The notes: generated by a model not told the origin, from the letters alone. Positions 1 to 5,507 are shown, counted from the stretch's first letter. The stretch is 5,507 bases of DNA from Pseudomonadota bacterium (GCA_023435325.1 JAEYRT010000256.1:1-5507); one strand, 5' to 3'. Numbers and translations: made by a program.

Positions 1-1268
1 CAGTTGATGCGCTCGACCCGCGCACCATTTCCCAGGTGAAAACGGGCCACAGGGTCCAGGGGGCGCCCCTTATCCATTCCCTTGACCAAGTAATGCGCAG
101 CACATGCCATGATGGCCTTGCGCAACACATGGTGTGTACTCCATTGCTGCAGGTTCTCGCATGCCTGCAGCAGTTGCGCCGCCTGCACGGGGGCTGTCCC
201 GCCCAGCGCCTTGCCCATTGCCGCTTGTTGCTTAGCGGGCCACTGTGCCAGCACGGCATCCCCTTGTTTGAGCAACCACTGTCGAAAACCCGGAATCGGC
301 GAGAGCGTGGCAAAGTGGCGCAGCTTGGGAAACTCTGCCAACAAGTCATCCACCACCCGCTTGATCAAGGAATCGCCAAAACTCACGCCTCGCAGCCCAC
401 TTTGCGTGTTACTGATCGAGTAGAAAATTGCCGTGGTGGCCTTGCTCAGATCGGCGCGCGCGCCGTGCTCATCCAACAGCGGTGCTATGGCATCCGACAT
501 TTTGTCCACCAGCGCCACTTCCACAAAAATCAGTGGTTCATGGGGCAGTTTGGGGTGAAAAAAACCATAACAGCGGCGGTCACTATCCACGCGGTTTTTC
601 AGATCCGCCCAGCTGCGGATATCGTGTACGGCCTCGTATTCGATGAGCTTTTCCAATAGCGAGGCCGGCGAGTCCCAGGTGAGCTTGCGCAGCTCCAGGA
701 AGGCCACGTCAAACCAGTTGGTAAACAGGTGTTCCAGCTCCGCATCCAGAGCGACAAAGCGTTTGTCGCTTTTGGGCAATCCCAGCAACTGGGCACGCAT
801 ATCGATCAAAAAGCGCATGCCGCCTTCAGGCACGGAAAACCGCTGCAGCAAGCGCGTGCGCGCGGAAACCAGCGATTTGCGCAAGGCGATTTCGGCTTGC
901 GTCATTTCTGCCGCATCTTGCGCCTGTTCCAGCTGCTGGCGCGCCGCCTGGATGCGCTGCGCATCCGGGCCAAACTGCTCGCACATCAGCTGCCACAGCT
1001 CTTGCCTGTGTGCATCGCTGGCCGTGGCATACCACTGCATGATGGCCTGCGCATGTTTGGCTGCCTCCACTTCACTGAGCTGCTCGCTAGATGCCGCCTG
1101 CAAATCATCCATCAAGCGCCGCAACATGCGCGGCGGCAGTGCCTCCTGTCCTCGGCGCAGCGAAGCGCGCTGGTCCATGGAACGATTTGTAGTGCTCTCC
1201 GCTTTTTTGGCAGAGCCACCGCGCAACATATCCATGCTACGCGCCAACCAGTCAGAAGCTACTTTCAT
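1..1268 (-). CDS. matA: Malonyl-CoA decarboxylase (MCD family), 3' end outside window
   Basis: The enzyme converts malonyl-CoA to acetyl-CoA and CO2 in the cytoplasm. The minus frame is open from an ATG at 1268-1266 to the window edge: 422 residues, with roughly 30-45 C-terminal residues missing judged by family length. Residues 1-185 form the helical N-terminal region. The catalytic acyltransferase-like domain follows: RRCYGFFHP (231-239), EPLIFVEVAL (244-253), AIFYSISNTQ (280-289), LSPIPGF (322-328), DPVARFHLGNGAR (405-417). By alignment from memory with the human enzyme, Ser323 and His411 match the catalytic pair Ser329/His423, and Ser284 matches Ser290. The human Glu302 position is Ser296 here, which I believe is usual in bacteria. 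An in-frame TGA lies nine codons upstream of the ATG. No good Shine-Dalgarno precedes it, so Met12 or Met14 are alternative starts. The 141-base gap to the upstream binding-protein gene shows no clear promoter or terminator. The symbol follows Rhizobium matA; context suggests malonate use. Confidence 0.93.
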   Translation of the reverse strand, partial: MKVASDWLARSMDMLRGGSAKKAESTTNRSMDQRASLRRGQEALPPRMLRRLMDDLQAASSEQLSEVEAAKHAQAIMQWYATASDAHRQELWQLMCEQFGPDAQRIQAARQQLEQAQDAAEMTQAEIALRKSLVSARTRLLQRFSVPEGGMRFLIDMRAQLLGLPKSDKRFVALDAELEHLFTNWFDVAFLELRKLTWDSPASLLEKLIEYEAVHDIRSWADLKNRVDSDRRCYGFFHPKLPHEPLIFVEVALVDKMSDAIAPLLDEHGARADLSKATTAIFYSISNTQSGLRGVSFGDSLIKRVVDDLLAEFPKLRHFATLSPIPGFRQWLLKQGDAVLAQWPAKQQAAMGKALGGTAPVQAAQLLQACENLQQWSTHHVLRKAIMACAAHYLVKGMDKGRPLDPVARFHLGNGARVERIN

Positions 1269-1409
1269 GCGGGACAGTCTTTGGAGTACGAGTCAACAAA
1301 CACAGGCATGGTGCCGTGCGCTATGGCTGCTTCATTATCGGCGCCGAGCTGTGGCACTCAGTCACCGGGGAGACCTCTGTCACTGCTGCCAGGCCGCCCG
1401 GCGGTTCGG

Positions 1410-2411
1410 TTAACTGCCGTCTGTGATCCCGCGCCGGTGCACCAGTGCACGCACCTGGGCGGTGGTATTCACCACCATCTGCTCCAGGTCCTGGGCTGAA
1501 CCACCCAAAGGTGTGACACCCAGCTGCGCCAGTCGCTCGCGCAGTGCAGGTTGGCGCAGCGCCTGGTTGGCTGCTGCATTCAAACGCTGCAGGACAGGCT
1601 GCGGTATGCCAGCAGGGGCCACCAGGCCAAACCATGTAATGGCCAAGTCGTTGAGCTGGGGGTAACCCAGCTCCGCCAAAGTGGGCACTTGTGGCAACTC
1701 TGGCAATCTTTGCTTGGCCGCTACGGCAAATGGCTGCAAGCGCCCCGACCTGATGTGCGGAGCAGACGACGGAAACTGGTCGCTCAACACCTGGGTTTGC
1801 CCCGCCAGGGCACTGTTGACCACCGGGCCCATGCCCTTGAAAGGAATGTGGCGCAGTTGAATGCCCAGGTCTGCATTCATGGCCTCCAGAATCACATGAC
1901 CGATGGAGCCTACGCCGGACGAGCCCGCCGTCCAGCTATCGCCATTCCTGCGGGCTGCGGCCAAGAATTGGGCGAAGTCACGCACCCCAAAACCTGTGGG
2001 CACGGAAAACACCGAGGCAATCGAGGCCAATGGAGCCACCATGGCAAAGTCTTGCAAAGGCTGCACGCGAGCGGCTTTCAGCACCACGGGGTTGACCGCC
2101 AAGGTGCTGATCGAGCCCAGACCCACGGTGTAGCCGTCTGGTGCAGCATGCGCCAGGACTTCCGCCCCCAGCATGCCTCCAGCGCCTGCCTTGTTTTCCA
2201 CCACGACGGAGGCACCCAGATGGGACTGCATGGCATCGGCCACCAGACGCGCCACGATGTCGGTCGAGCCCCCGGAGGCAAATGGCACGATCAGCTTGAC
2301 CGGCCGATGGGGATAAGCCGCCGAACGCGCCCACGCTGGCGCAGCACAGGCTGCTGCCACTCCGGCAGCCCCTGCCAACCAAGCGCGACGTGTGGACAAA
2401 TCGTGGTTCAT
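1410..2411 (-). CDS. Bug/TctC-family periplasmic solute-binding protein
   Basis: This 333-residue protein belongs to the tripartite tricarboxylate transporter receptor family (Bug proteins), which bind carboxylates in the periplasm. Family landmarks in order: YPHRPVKLIVPFASGGSTD (33-51), VVVENKAGAGG (69-79), PDGYTVGLGS (91-100), SSGVGSIGH (164-172), HIPFKG (188-193), LPQVPTLAELGYP (239-251). The N-terminus has two arginines (R8, R9) in STRRAWL, a hydrophobic Ala-rich stretch and a likely cleavage site after AWA (residue 28). This is a plausible Tat signal, although the n-region is short and Sec export cannot be excluded. The start is well supported: AGGAGG lies six bases upstream of the ATG. 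The gene sits between ilvD and the malonyl-CoA decarboxylase gene, all on the same strand. Adjacency to the decarboxylase suggests malonate or a similar dicarboxylate as ligand; this is inference, since Bug ligands cannot be read from sequence. No TctA/TctB membrane subunits are present in the window, and Bug proteins often stand alone. Confidence 0.95.
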   Translation of the reverse strand: MNHDLSTRRAWLAGAAGVAAACAAPAWARSAAYPHRPVKLIVPFASGGSTDIVARLVADAMQSHLGASVVVENKAGAGGMLGAEVLAHAAPDGYTVGLGSISTLAVNPVVLKAARVQPLQDFAMVAPLASIASVFSVPTGFGVRDFAQFLAAARRNGDSWTAGSSGVGSIGHVILEAMNADLGIQLRHIPFKGMGPVVNSALAGQTQVLSDQFPSSAPHIRSGRLQPFAVAAKQRLPELPQVPTLAELGYPQLNDLAITWFGLVAPAGIPQPVLQRLNAAANQALRQPALRERLAQLGVTPLGGSAQDLEQMVVNTTAQVRALVHRRGITDGS

Positions 2412-2417
2412 GGTGGC

Positions 2418-2423
2418 CCTCCT
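2418..2423 (-). promoter_or_regulatory. Strong ribosome binding site of the Bug protein gene
   Basis: On the minus strand AGGAGG is a full Shine-Dalgarno match, six bases before the ATG at 2411-2409. It fixes this start, and it contrasts with the weak or absent sites before ilvD and the malonyl-CoA decarboxylase gene. Confidence 0.75.
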
Positions 2424-2432
2424 GCCAGCACC

Positions 2433-2461
2433 AATAAAAAATGAAGCAGTTAGCGTAGCAA
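2433..2461 (-). promoter_or_regulatory. Weak candidate promoter for the Bug protein gene
   Basis: On the minus strand TTGCTA (2461-2456) and TTTATT (2438-2433) are separated by 17 bases, each matching four of six sigma-70 consensus positions. Transcription would start about 20 bases before the start codon. The site lies just beyond the hairpin that probably ends ilvD transcription, so a separate promoter is expected here. The match is poor and the site partly overlaps the repeat element, so this is only a suggestion. Confidence 0.25.
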
Positions 2462-2534
2462 AACAAAGGGTTTGAAAGCGTTTCCACTTTCAAACCCTTT
2501 CTGGTCAAGCGCTAATAGCTATCGCTTTTGTTTC
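2440..2534 (-). repeat. Structured intergenic repeat, copy 1 (after ilvD)
   Basis: This element aligns along its length, with small gaps, to 5318-5411. Shared blocks read on the minus strand: a start at TGA plus an A-rich run, an AGCT-containing segment, TGACCAG (2507-2501), an inner hairpin and a T/C-rich tail ending near TTCATT. Nested pairing is visible: an outer stem TTAGCG/CGCTAA (2450-2455 with 2510-2515) around the perfect 14-bp inner stem at 2465-2500. The segment with AGCGCT and ATAGCTAT palindromes (2508-2522) resembles a repeat I remember as abundant in Comamonadaceae genomes, which I cannot verify here. Its edge coincides with the ilvD stop codon. It may act as a terminator or mRNA 3'-end stabiliser for ilvD. 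Confidence 0.65.
2465..2500 (-). terminator. Perfect 14-bp hairpin, probable ilvD terminator
   Basis: AAAGGGTTTGAAAG (2465-2478) is the exact reverse complement of CTTTCAAACCCTTT (2487-2500), with an eight-base loop. It begins 32 bases past the ilvD stop codon. Read on the minus strand, the stem ends in CCCTTT and is followed by GTTTTG, a U-rich but interrupted tail. On the plus strand no T-tract follows, so the direction fits ilvD. It is the core of the larger repeat element. Confidence 0.55.
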
Positions 2535-4392
2535 AATCATCCAGCTTGGACAAGTCACGCACTGCGCCAGTATCCGCCGAAGTCACCAGCTTGGCGTAAG
2601 CCTTGAGCGCTGCCGACACCTTGCGTGGGCGCGGCTGGGCGGGCTTCCAGCCCTTGGCATTTTGTTCCTCGCGACGGCGTGCCAGCTCTTCGTCGCTGAC
2701 CAGCACGTCGATGGAGCGATTGGGAATGTCGATGCGAATACGGTCGCCGTTTCGCACCAGGCCGATCGCGCCACCCGCTGCCGCTTCGGGCGAACAATGA
2801 CCAATCGACAGACCGGATGTGCCGCCGGAGAAACGACCATCTGTCAGTAGCGCGCAGGCTTTGCCCAGGCCCTTGGACTTGATGTAGCTGGTGGGGTACA
2901 GCATTTCCTGCATGCCAGGGCCGCCCTTGGGACCTTCGTAGCGCACCACGACCACATCACCGGCCACCACTTTGTCATCCAAAATGTTTTGTACGGCTTC
3001 GTCTTGCGACTCCACCACGTGAGCGGGGCCTTCAAACACCAAGATGGATTCATCCACACCGGCTGACTTCACCACACAACCGTTTTGCGCGATGTTGCCG
3101 AACAGCACGGCCAGGCCACCTTCCTTGCTGAACGCGTGGTCGTAGGAGCGGATACAGCCTTCGGCACGGTCCAGATCCAGGCTGGGCCAGCGCGTGTTCT
3201 GGCTGAATGCCGTCTGCGTGGGAATGCCGGCAGGGCCTGCCAGGTAGAAGTGCTTGACCGCTTCGTCTTGCGTCACCATCACATCCCATTTGGCCAGCAC
3301 CTCGGCCATGGTGCCGCCCGACACCGTGGGCACATCCGTGTGCAGCTTGTCGGCACGTGCCAGCTCACCCAGGATGGCCATGATGCCGCCTGCGCGGTGC
3401 ACATCTTCGATATGGTACTTCTGGGTATTGGGCGCGACCTTGCACAGCTGGGGCACGACGCGCGAGAGACGGTCGATGTCGGCCATGGTGAAGTCGATAC
3501 CGGCTTCCTGGGCAATTGCCAGCAAGTGCAGGATGGTGTTGGTGGAGCCGCCCATGGCGATGTCCAGCGTCATCGCATTTTCAAACGCCTTGAAACCCAC
3601 GGAGCGAGGCAGCACGGATGCGTCATCCTGCTCGTAATACTGGCGTGCGAGCTCCACGATGCGGCGACCTGCCCGCAGGAACAGCTCTTCGCGGTCAGCA
3701 TGCGTGGCCACCACAGTACCGTTGCCTGGCAGGGACAGGCCCAGTGCTTCGGTCAGGCAGTTCATGGAGTTGGCCGTGAACATGCCCGAACAGGAACCGC
3801 AGGTGGGGCAAGCAGAACGTTCCACCTGCGCCACCTGCTCGTCGGTGTAGTTCTTGTCGGCCGCAATCACCATGGCATCGACCAGGTCGAGCTTCTTGAA
3901 CTCGATGACATTGGTGCTGGGGTTGGCCAGCTTGGTCTTGCCGGCTTCCATGGGGCCGCCGGAGACAAAAATCACCGGAATGTTCAGGCGCATGGCAGCC
4001 ATGAGCATGCCGGGGGTGATCTTGTCGCAATTGGAGATGCACACCAGCGCATCGGCGCAGTGGGCGTTGACCATGTACTCCACGCTGTCCGCAATGATGT
4101 CGCGGCTGGGCAGCGAATACAGCATGCCGTCGTGGCCCATGGCAATGCCGTCGTCCACGGCAATGGTATTGAACTCCTTGGCCACACCACCGGCCTTTTC
4201 GATCTCGCGCGCGACCAGCTGGCCCAGATCCTTCAGGTGCACGTGACCGGGCACGAATTGCGTGAACGAGTTGGCAATGGCGATGATGGGCTTGTCAAAG
4301 TCGCCATCTTTCATACCAGTGGCACGCCACAGGGCGCGGGCACCGGCCATGTTGCGGCCGCCAGTGGAAGTCTTGGAACGATATGCAGGCAT
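2533..4392 (-). CDS. ilvD: Dihydroxy-acid dehydratase IlvD
   Basis: IlvD removes water from 2,3-dihydroxyisovalerate and 2,3-dihydroxy-3-methylvalerate to give the 2-keto acid precursors of valine, leucine and isoleucine. It is a cytoplasmic Fe-S enzyme. At 619 residues it is close to E. coli IlvD (616) and aligns from residue 1 (MPAYRSKT, then GRNMAGARALWRATGM at 12-27). Cofactor residues are present: Asp81 (Mg), Cys122 in CISNCDKITPGM (118-129), Asp123, Lys124 (the carbamylated lysine of the family), Cys195 in SACPTCGSCSG (193-203), Glu496 in GPGMQEMLYPTS, and Ser522 in GRFSGGTSGLSIGH (519-532), matching the E. coli catalytic serine. The gene appears intact. The start is fixed by homology, because no clear Shine-Dalgarno precedes the ATG. 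The upstream gap has an 8-bp inverted repeat but no recognisable leader-peptide attenuator. Transcription probably ends in the hairpin at 2465-2500. Confidence 0.98.
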   Translation of the reverse strand: MPAYRSKTSTGGRNMAGARALWRATGMKDGDFDKPIIAIANSFTQFVPGHVHLKDLGQLVAREIEKAGGVAKEFNTIAVDDGIAMGHDGMLYSLPSRDIIADSVEYMVNAHCADALVCISNCDKITPGMLMAAMRLNIPVIFVSGGPMEAGKTKLANPSTNVIEFKKLDLVDAMVIAADKNYTDEQVAQVERSACPTCGSCSGMFTANSMNCLTEALGLSLPGNGTVVATHADREELFLRAGRRIVELARQYYEQDDASVLPRSVGFKAFENAMTLDIAMGGSTNTILHLLAIAQEAGIDFTMADIDRLSRVVPQLCKVAPNTQKYHIEDVHRAGGIMAILGELARADKLHTDVPTVSGGTMAEVLAKWDVMVTQDEAVKHFYLAGPAGIPTQTAFSQNTRWPSLDLDRAEGCIRSYDHAFSKEGGLAVLFGNIAQNGCVVKSAGVDESILVFEGPAHVVESQDEAVQNILDDKVVAGDVVVVRYEGPKGGPGMQEMLYPTSYIKSKGLGKACALLTDGRFSGGTSGLSIGHCSPEAAAGGAIGLVRNGDRIRIDIPNRSIDVLVSDEELARRREEQNAKGWKPAQPRPRKVSAALKAYAKLVTSADTGAVRDLSKLDD

Positions 4393-4429
4393 GGTGGAGC
4401 GTTGTAGTCGTTGAACAGTTGTCTCGTGC

Positions 4430-4454
4430 TTGCCTGGGTTGGACCACCAGGCAA
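4430..4454. promoter_or_regulatory. 8-bp inverted repeat in the ilvD leader
   Basis: TTGCCTGG (4430-4437) and CCAGGCAA (4447-4454) are perfect inverted arms around a nine-base spacer, 38-62 bases upstream of the ilvD ATG. This could be a dyad operator or a small mRNA hairpin; the sequence does not decide. About 20 bases further upstream on the minus strand CATAAT (4477-4472) matches five of six -10 positions, but I see no fitting -35. A regulatory role is inference. Confidence 0.35.
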
Positions 4455-4547
4455 TTCAGCCATTATGTCCCACCACTTCAGCACCCGAGGTATGTGACAC
4501 CCCGTACGCCATCAGATGCCTACCCTCGCAATTGGTGAGCACGTCCG

Positions 4548-4802
4548 TCAACGTTTGCGCCACGCACCCAGACGTTCGCGCTGCTTTTGCAGGCGCTGCT
4601 GCCTGCGCTTTTCCATGCGCACCATGGCCTTGCGCTGGGTCAGCCCCGAATGATCGGCATAGGCGAACCATGCAGCGCTCAACCCAAAGCCTGCAATCAC
4701 CCACCACCAGGACAGCCTGGAGACGCCGCCCACATCCGAGACGCCGAGATAAGCCAGCGTCTTGCACAGGGCCAGCAACGCTGCTGCGCTTAGCAGCCAC
4801 AT
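4548..4802 (-). CDS. Small Trp-rich membrane protein (TIGR04438-like)
   Basis: This 84-residue protein has unknown function. It starts with a hydrophobic segment (residues 2-20), followed by a short loop and a second hydrophobic segment (31-49) opening with SWWWVIAGFG and containing AWFAYAD. The C-terminus from residue 56 is strongly basic (TQRKAMVRMEKRRQQ onward). Tryptophans are at 2, 32, 33, 34, 45 and 81. This pattern matches, from memory, the small Trp-rich protein family TIGR04438, common in Comamonadaceae and relatives. It is probably a two-pass inner-membrane protein with both ends on the same side; the charged tail suggests the cytoplasmic side. The start is supported by AGAGAGG on the minus strand about ten bases upstream of the ATG. 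It is divergent from the cytochrome c gene across 106 bases and lies 155 bases upstream of ilvD on the same strand. No terminator is visible between it and ilvD, so readthrough into ilvD is possible. Confidence 0.85.
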   Translation of the reverse strand: MWLLSAAALLALCKTLAYLGVSDVGGVSRLSWWWVIAGFGLSAAWFAYADHSGLTQRKAMVRMEKRRQQRLQKQRERLGAWRKR

Positions 4803-4864
4803 ATTTGCTTACCTCTCTTCACGCTGCATTCACGCATGCAATACATCTGCTTCATCCCTGCCTC

Positions 4865-4870
4865 TACAAT
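4865..4870 (+). promoter_or_regulatory. Candidate -10 element for the cytochrome c gene
   Basis: TACAAT matches five of six positions of the sigma-70 -10 consensus. It lies 38 bases before the ATG at 4909, a suitable distance for a short leader carrying the Shine-Dalgarno AGAGAGGA (4891-4898). No good -35 hexamer is found at 16-18 bases, so the promoter may be weak or activator-dependent. A short dyad TGCAT/ATGCA (4825-4829 with 4836-4840) lies upstream in the shared divergent region. Confidence 0.35.
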
Positions 4871-4908
4871 GGTGCCAACATCTCCCCATCAGAGAGGAAA
4901 GTGTAACG

Positions 4909-5214
4909 ATGAAGCGTTCTTTGATCACTCTTGCCATGACCATGAGCGTGGCAGTCCCCGCCATGGCCGACCAGGCTCTGGCCACCGCCAAAAACTGCAT
5001 GGCTTGTCATGCAGTGCAAAAAAAGCTGGTGGGGCCTTCGTTCAAGGATGTGGCCAATAAATACGCAGGCCAAAGCGATGCAGCGGCCAAGCTGGCCAGC
5101 AAAATCGTGCAAGGCAGCAGCGGCGTGTGGGGCCCCGTTCCCATGCCAGCCAACAACCAGGTCAGTGCAGCAGATGCGCAAAAACTCGCCACTTGGGTGC
5201 TGACGCTGAAATAA
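4909..5214 (+). CDS. Periplasmic monohaem cytochrome c (c551/c552 type)
   Basis: This 101-residue precursor carries a Sec signal peptide (MKR, hydrophobic core, cleavage probably after AMA at residue 20), leaving an 81-residue class I cytochrome. That is very close to Pseudomonas cytochrome c551 at about 82. The haem site is CMACH (Cys30, Cys33, His34). KLVGPSFKDVANKY (39-52) is the typical following helix region, and Met79 in WGPVPMPAN is the sixth iron ligand. The C-terminal helix is AADAQKLATWVL. It should be a soluble electron carrier in the periplasm, feeding a terminal oxidase, peroxidase or nitrite reductase; the partner cannot be told from this window. The frame is open 49 codons further upstream (from 4762), but the ATG at 4909 is preferred because it has AGAGAGGA upstream and begins the signal peptide directly. 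The earlier start would overlap the divergent gene. A strong terminator follows 40 bases after the stop, so it is probably monocistronic. Confidence 0.95.
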   Translation: MKRSLITLAMTMSVAVPAMADQALATAKNCMACHAVQKKLVGPSFKDVANKYAGQSDAAAKLASKIVQGSSGVWGPVPMPANNQVSAADAQKLATWVLTLK

Positions 5215-5254
5215 GCCAATAAGCCCTACGCCAGCGCCAGAACCATTCCATGAC

Positions 5255-5290
5255 AAATGCCAGTCAGTTCATTCACTGACTGGCATTTTT
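5255..5290 (+). terminator. Intrinsic terminator of the cytochrome c gene
   Basis: AAATGCCAGTCAGT (5255-5268) pairs perfectly with ACTGACTGGCATTT (5275-5288) around a six-base loop, and the plus strand continues with more T residues (5286-5290, then CTTT). The hairpin starts 40 bases after the cytochrome stop codon. Stem length and T-tract make this a convincing rho-independent terminator in the plus direction. Confidence 0.88.
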
Positions 5291-5317
5291 CTTTGGAAAC
5301 TTGCCCAAAATCTTTTT

Positions 5318-5411
5318 ATTGATAGCTGGCCACGCTGAAAGGACAAGCATTTCAGATAGTTTTCTACCTGAAACCAGCTGCTGGTCAGCGTTTACAGCTC
5401 TCTTTTTTTTC
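5318..5411 (-). repeat. Structured intergenic repeat, copy 2
   Basis: This is the second copy of the element at 2440-2534, in the same orientation and of nearly equal length (94 versus 95 bases). Three nested stems are visible on the plus strand: GATAGCTG with CAGCTCTC (5321-5328 with 5395-5402, one mismatch), CGCTGA with TCAGCG (5333-5338 with 5385-5390, perfect), and TTTCAGATAG with CTACCTGAAA (5350-5359 with 5364-5373, one mismatch) around a TTTT loop. CTGGTCA (5381-5387) is shared with copy 1. Eight T residues (5403-5410) follow the outer stem, so it could also back up the cytochrome terminator. It lies between two converging genes and meets the stop codon of the right-hand one. Confidence 0.68.
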
Positions 5412-5507
5412 AGGAACGCAAATCGCGCGGGGTGACATCCAGGGGATCTATATTGTCTGCCGGGTGCGCGGGTGCAGCCACAGACGTAGGCGTAGCCGCA
5501 GACGCAG
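5410..5507 (-). CDS. C-terminal 31 codons of an unidentified gene, 5' part outside window
   Basis: The minus frame enters from the right edge and ends at TGA (5412-5410). The visible tail is Ala/Pro/Thr-rich (ASAATP, TSVAAP, AHPA), followed by an acidic, more ordered-looking end, DNIDPLDVTPRDLRS. Support for a real gene comes from the open frame, the Ala/Pro composition with G+C-rich codons, and the abrupt change at the stop to A-rich repeat sequence, the same arrangement as at the ilvD stop. The product cannot be identified from 31 residues. An Ala/Pro-rich flexible tail is common in many proteins and carries no functional hint. The gene converges on the cytochrome gene. Confidence 0.55.
   Translation of the reverse strand, partial: ASAATPTSVAAPAHPADNIDPLDVTPRDLRS
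5476..5507. repeat. 18-bp imperfect tandem repeat at right edge
   Basis: AGCC followed by a CAGACG-containing block recurs with an 18-base period (5476 and 5494), the second unit being cut by the window edge. In the overlapping minus frame this gives two related six-residue units, ASAATP and TSVAAP. It looks like slippage-type expansion of a low-complexity Ala/Pro tail. Confidence 0.45.

Noticed and set aside
1269..1409. A possible promoter (GATAAT on the minus strand near 1339-1334), repeated GTCAC words and a CCGCC/GGCGG dyad in the gap before the decarboxylase gene
   Set aside because: No -35 element fits, the dyad has only a one-base centre and no T-tract, and the GTCAC words form no clear operator. 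I see nothing here that can be annotated with confidence.
36..1499. Several plus-strand open frames (36-659, 643-1413, 729-1499) over the left quarter
   Set aside because: The minus strand here encodes malonyl-CoA decarboxylase with multiple conserved motifs. The plus frames overlap each other and are shadows.
1551..2444. A 297-codon plus-strand open frame opposite the Bug protein gene
   Set aside because: It is antisense to a clear TctC-family gene, has no recognisable motif and an odd Gln/His/Arg-rich composition, and has no supporting ribosome binding site.
3085..4407. A 440-codon open frame on the plus strand opposite ilvD
   Set aside because: It lies wholly antisense to an intact, strongly conserved ilvD. 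Its translation is His/Gly/Val-rich without recognisable domains, as expected for a shadow frame in G+C-rich coding DNA.
4430..4906. A 158-codon plus-strand open frame spanning the ilvD leader, the Trp-rich gene and the divergent region
   Set aside because: It runs antisense through a recognised small gene and ends just before the cytochrome start. Its composition is Pro/Arg/Thr-rich and no family is recognisable.
4864..5256. Minus-strand open frames opposite the cytochrome c gene
   Set aside because: The plus strand has a signal peptide, CXXCH and an axial Met with a good ribosome binding site; the antisense frames have no such support.
1..5507. A novel defence, mobile or biosynthetic system
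   Set aside because: All complete genes belong to known housekeeping or transport families. No transposase, recombinase, CRISPR repeats, phage-like genes or toxin-antitoxin pair could be found on either strand.

Overview
The window looks like an ordinary chromosomal segment of a beta-proteobacterium, most likely family Comamonadaceae (Comamonas or a close relative). The evidence is a moderately high G+C coding style, a Bug-type (TctC) periplasmic binding protein, an E. coli-length IlvD, a small Trp-rich membrane protein of a kind common in Comamonadaceae, and intergenic hairpin elements that resemble dispersed repeats I remember from that family. No database was searched, so the assignment rests on recognition.

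Layout, left to right. Positions 1-1268 (minus) hold most of a malonyl-CoA decarboxylase gene whose 3' end lies outside the window. After a 141-base gap, 1410-2411 (minus) encodes a Bug/TctC solute-binding protein with a twin-arginine-like signal peptide. A 121-base gap holds a perfect 14-bp hairpin inside a larger repeat element. Next comes ilvD, dihydroxy-acid dehydratase, complete at 2533-4392 (minus). A 155-base gap with an 8-bp inverted repeat leads to a small Trp-rich membrane protein gene at 4548-4802 (minus). A 106-base divergent region separates it from a monohaem cytochrome c551/c552-type gene at 4909-5214 (plus). That gene ends in a strong intrinsic terminator (5255-5290). A second copy of the repeat element (5318-5411) follows, and then the last 31 codons of an unidentified minus-strand gene that runs off the right edge.

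How the genes fit together. The decarboxylase and the Bug protein plausibly form part of a malonate (or related dicarboxylate) use cluster: capture outside the membrane, activation by enzymes not seen here, then decarboxylation of malonyl-CoA to acetyl-CoA. ilvD is an independent biosynthetic gene for branched-chain amino acids. The cytochrome is a periplasmic electron carrier, divergent from the Trp-rich gene.

I found no new multi-gene system. The most interesting non-coding observation is a pair of diverged copies of a roughly 95-bp structured repeat. Both have the same orientation, and both begin exactly at the stop codon of a minus-strand gene. There are no CRISPR arrays, RNA genes or mobile elements that I can support, and no gene-free stretch exceeds 200 bases.
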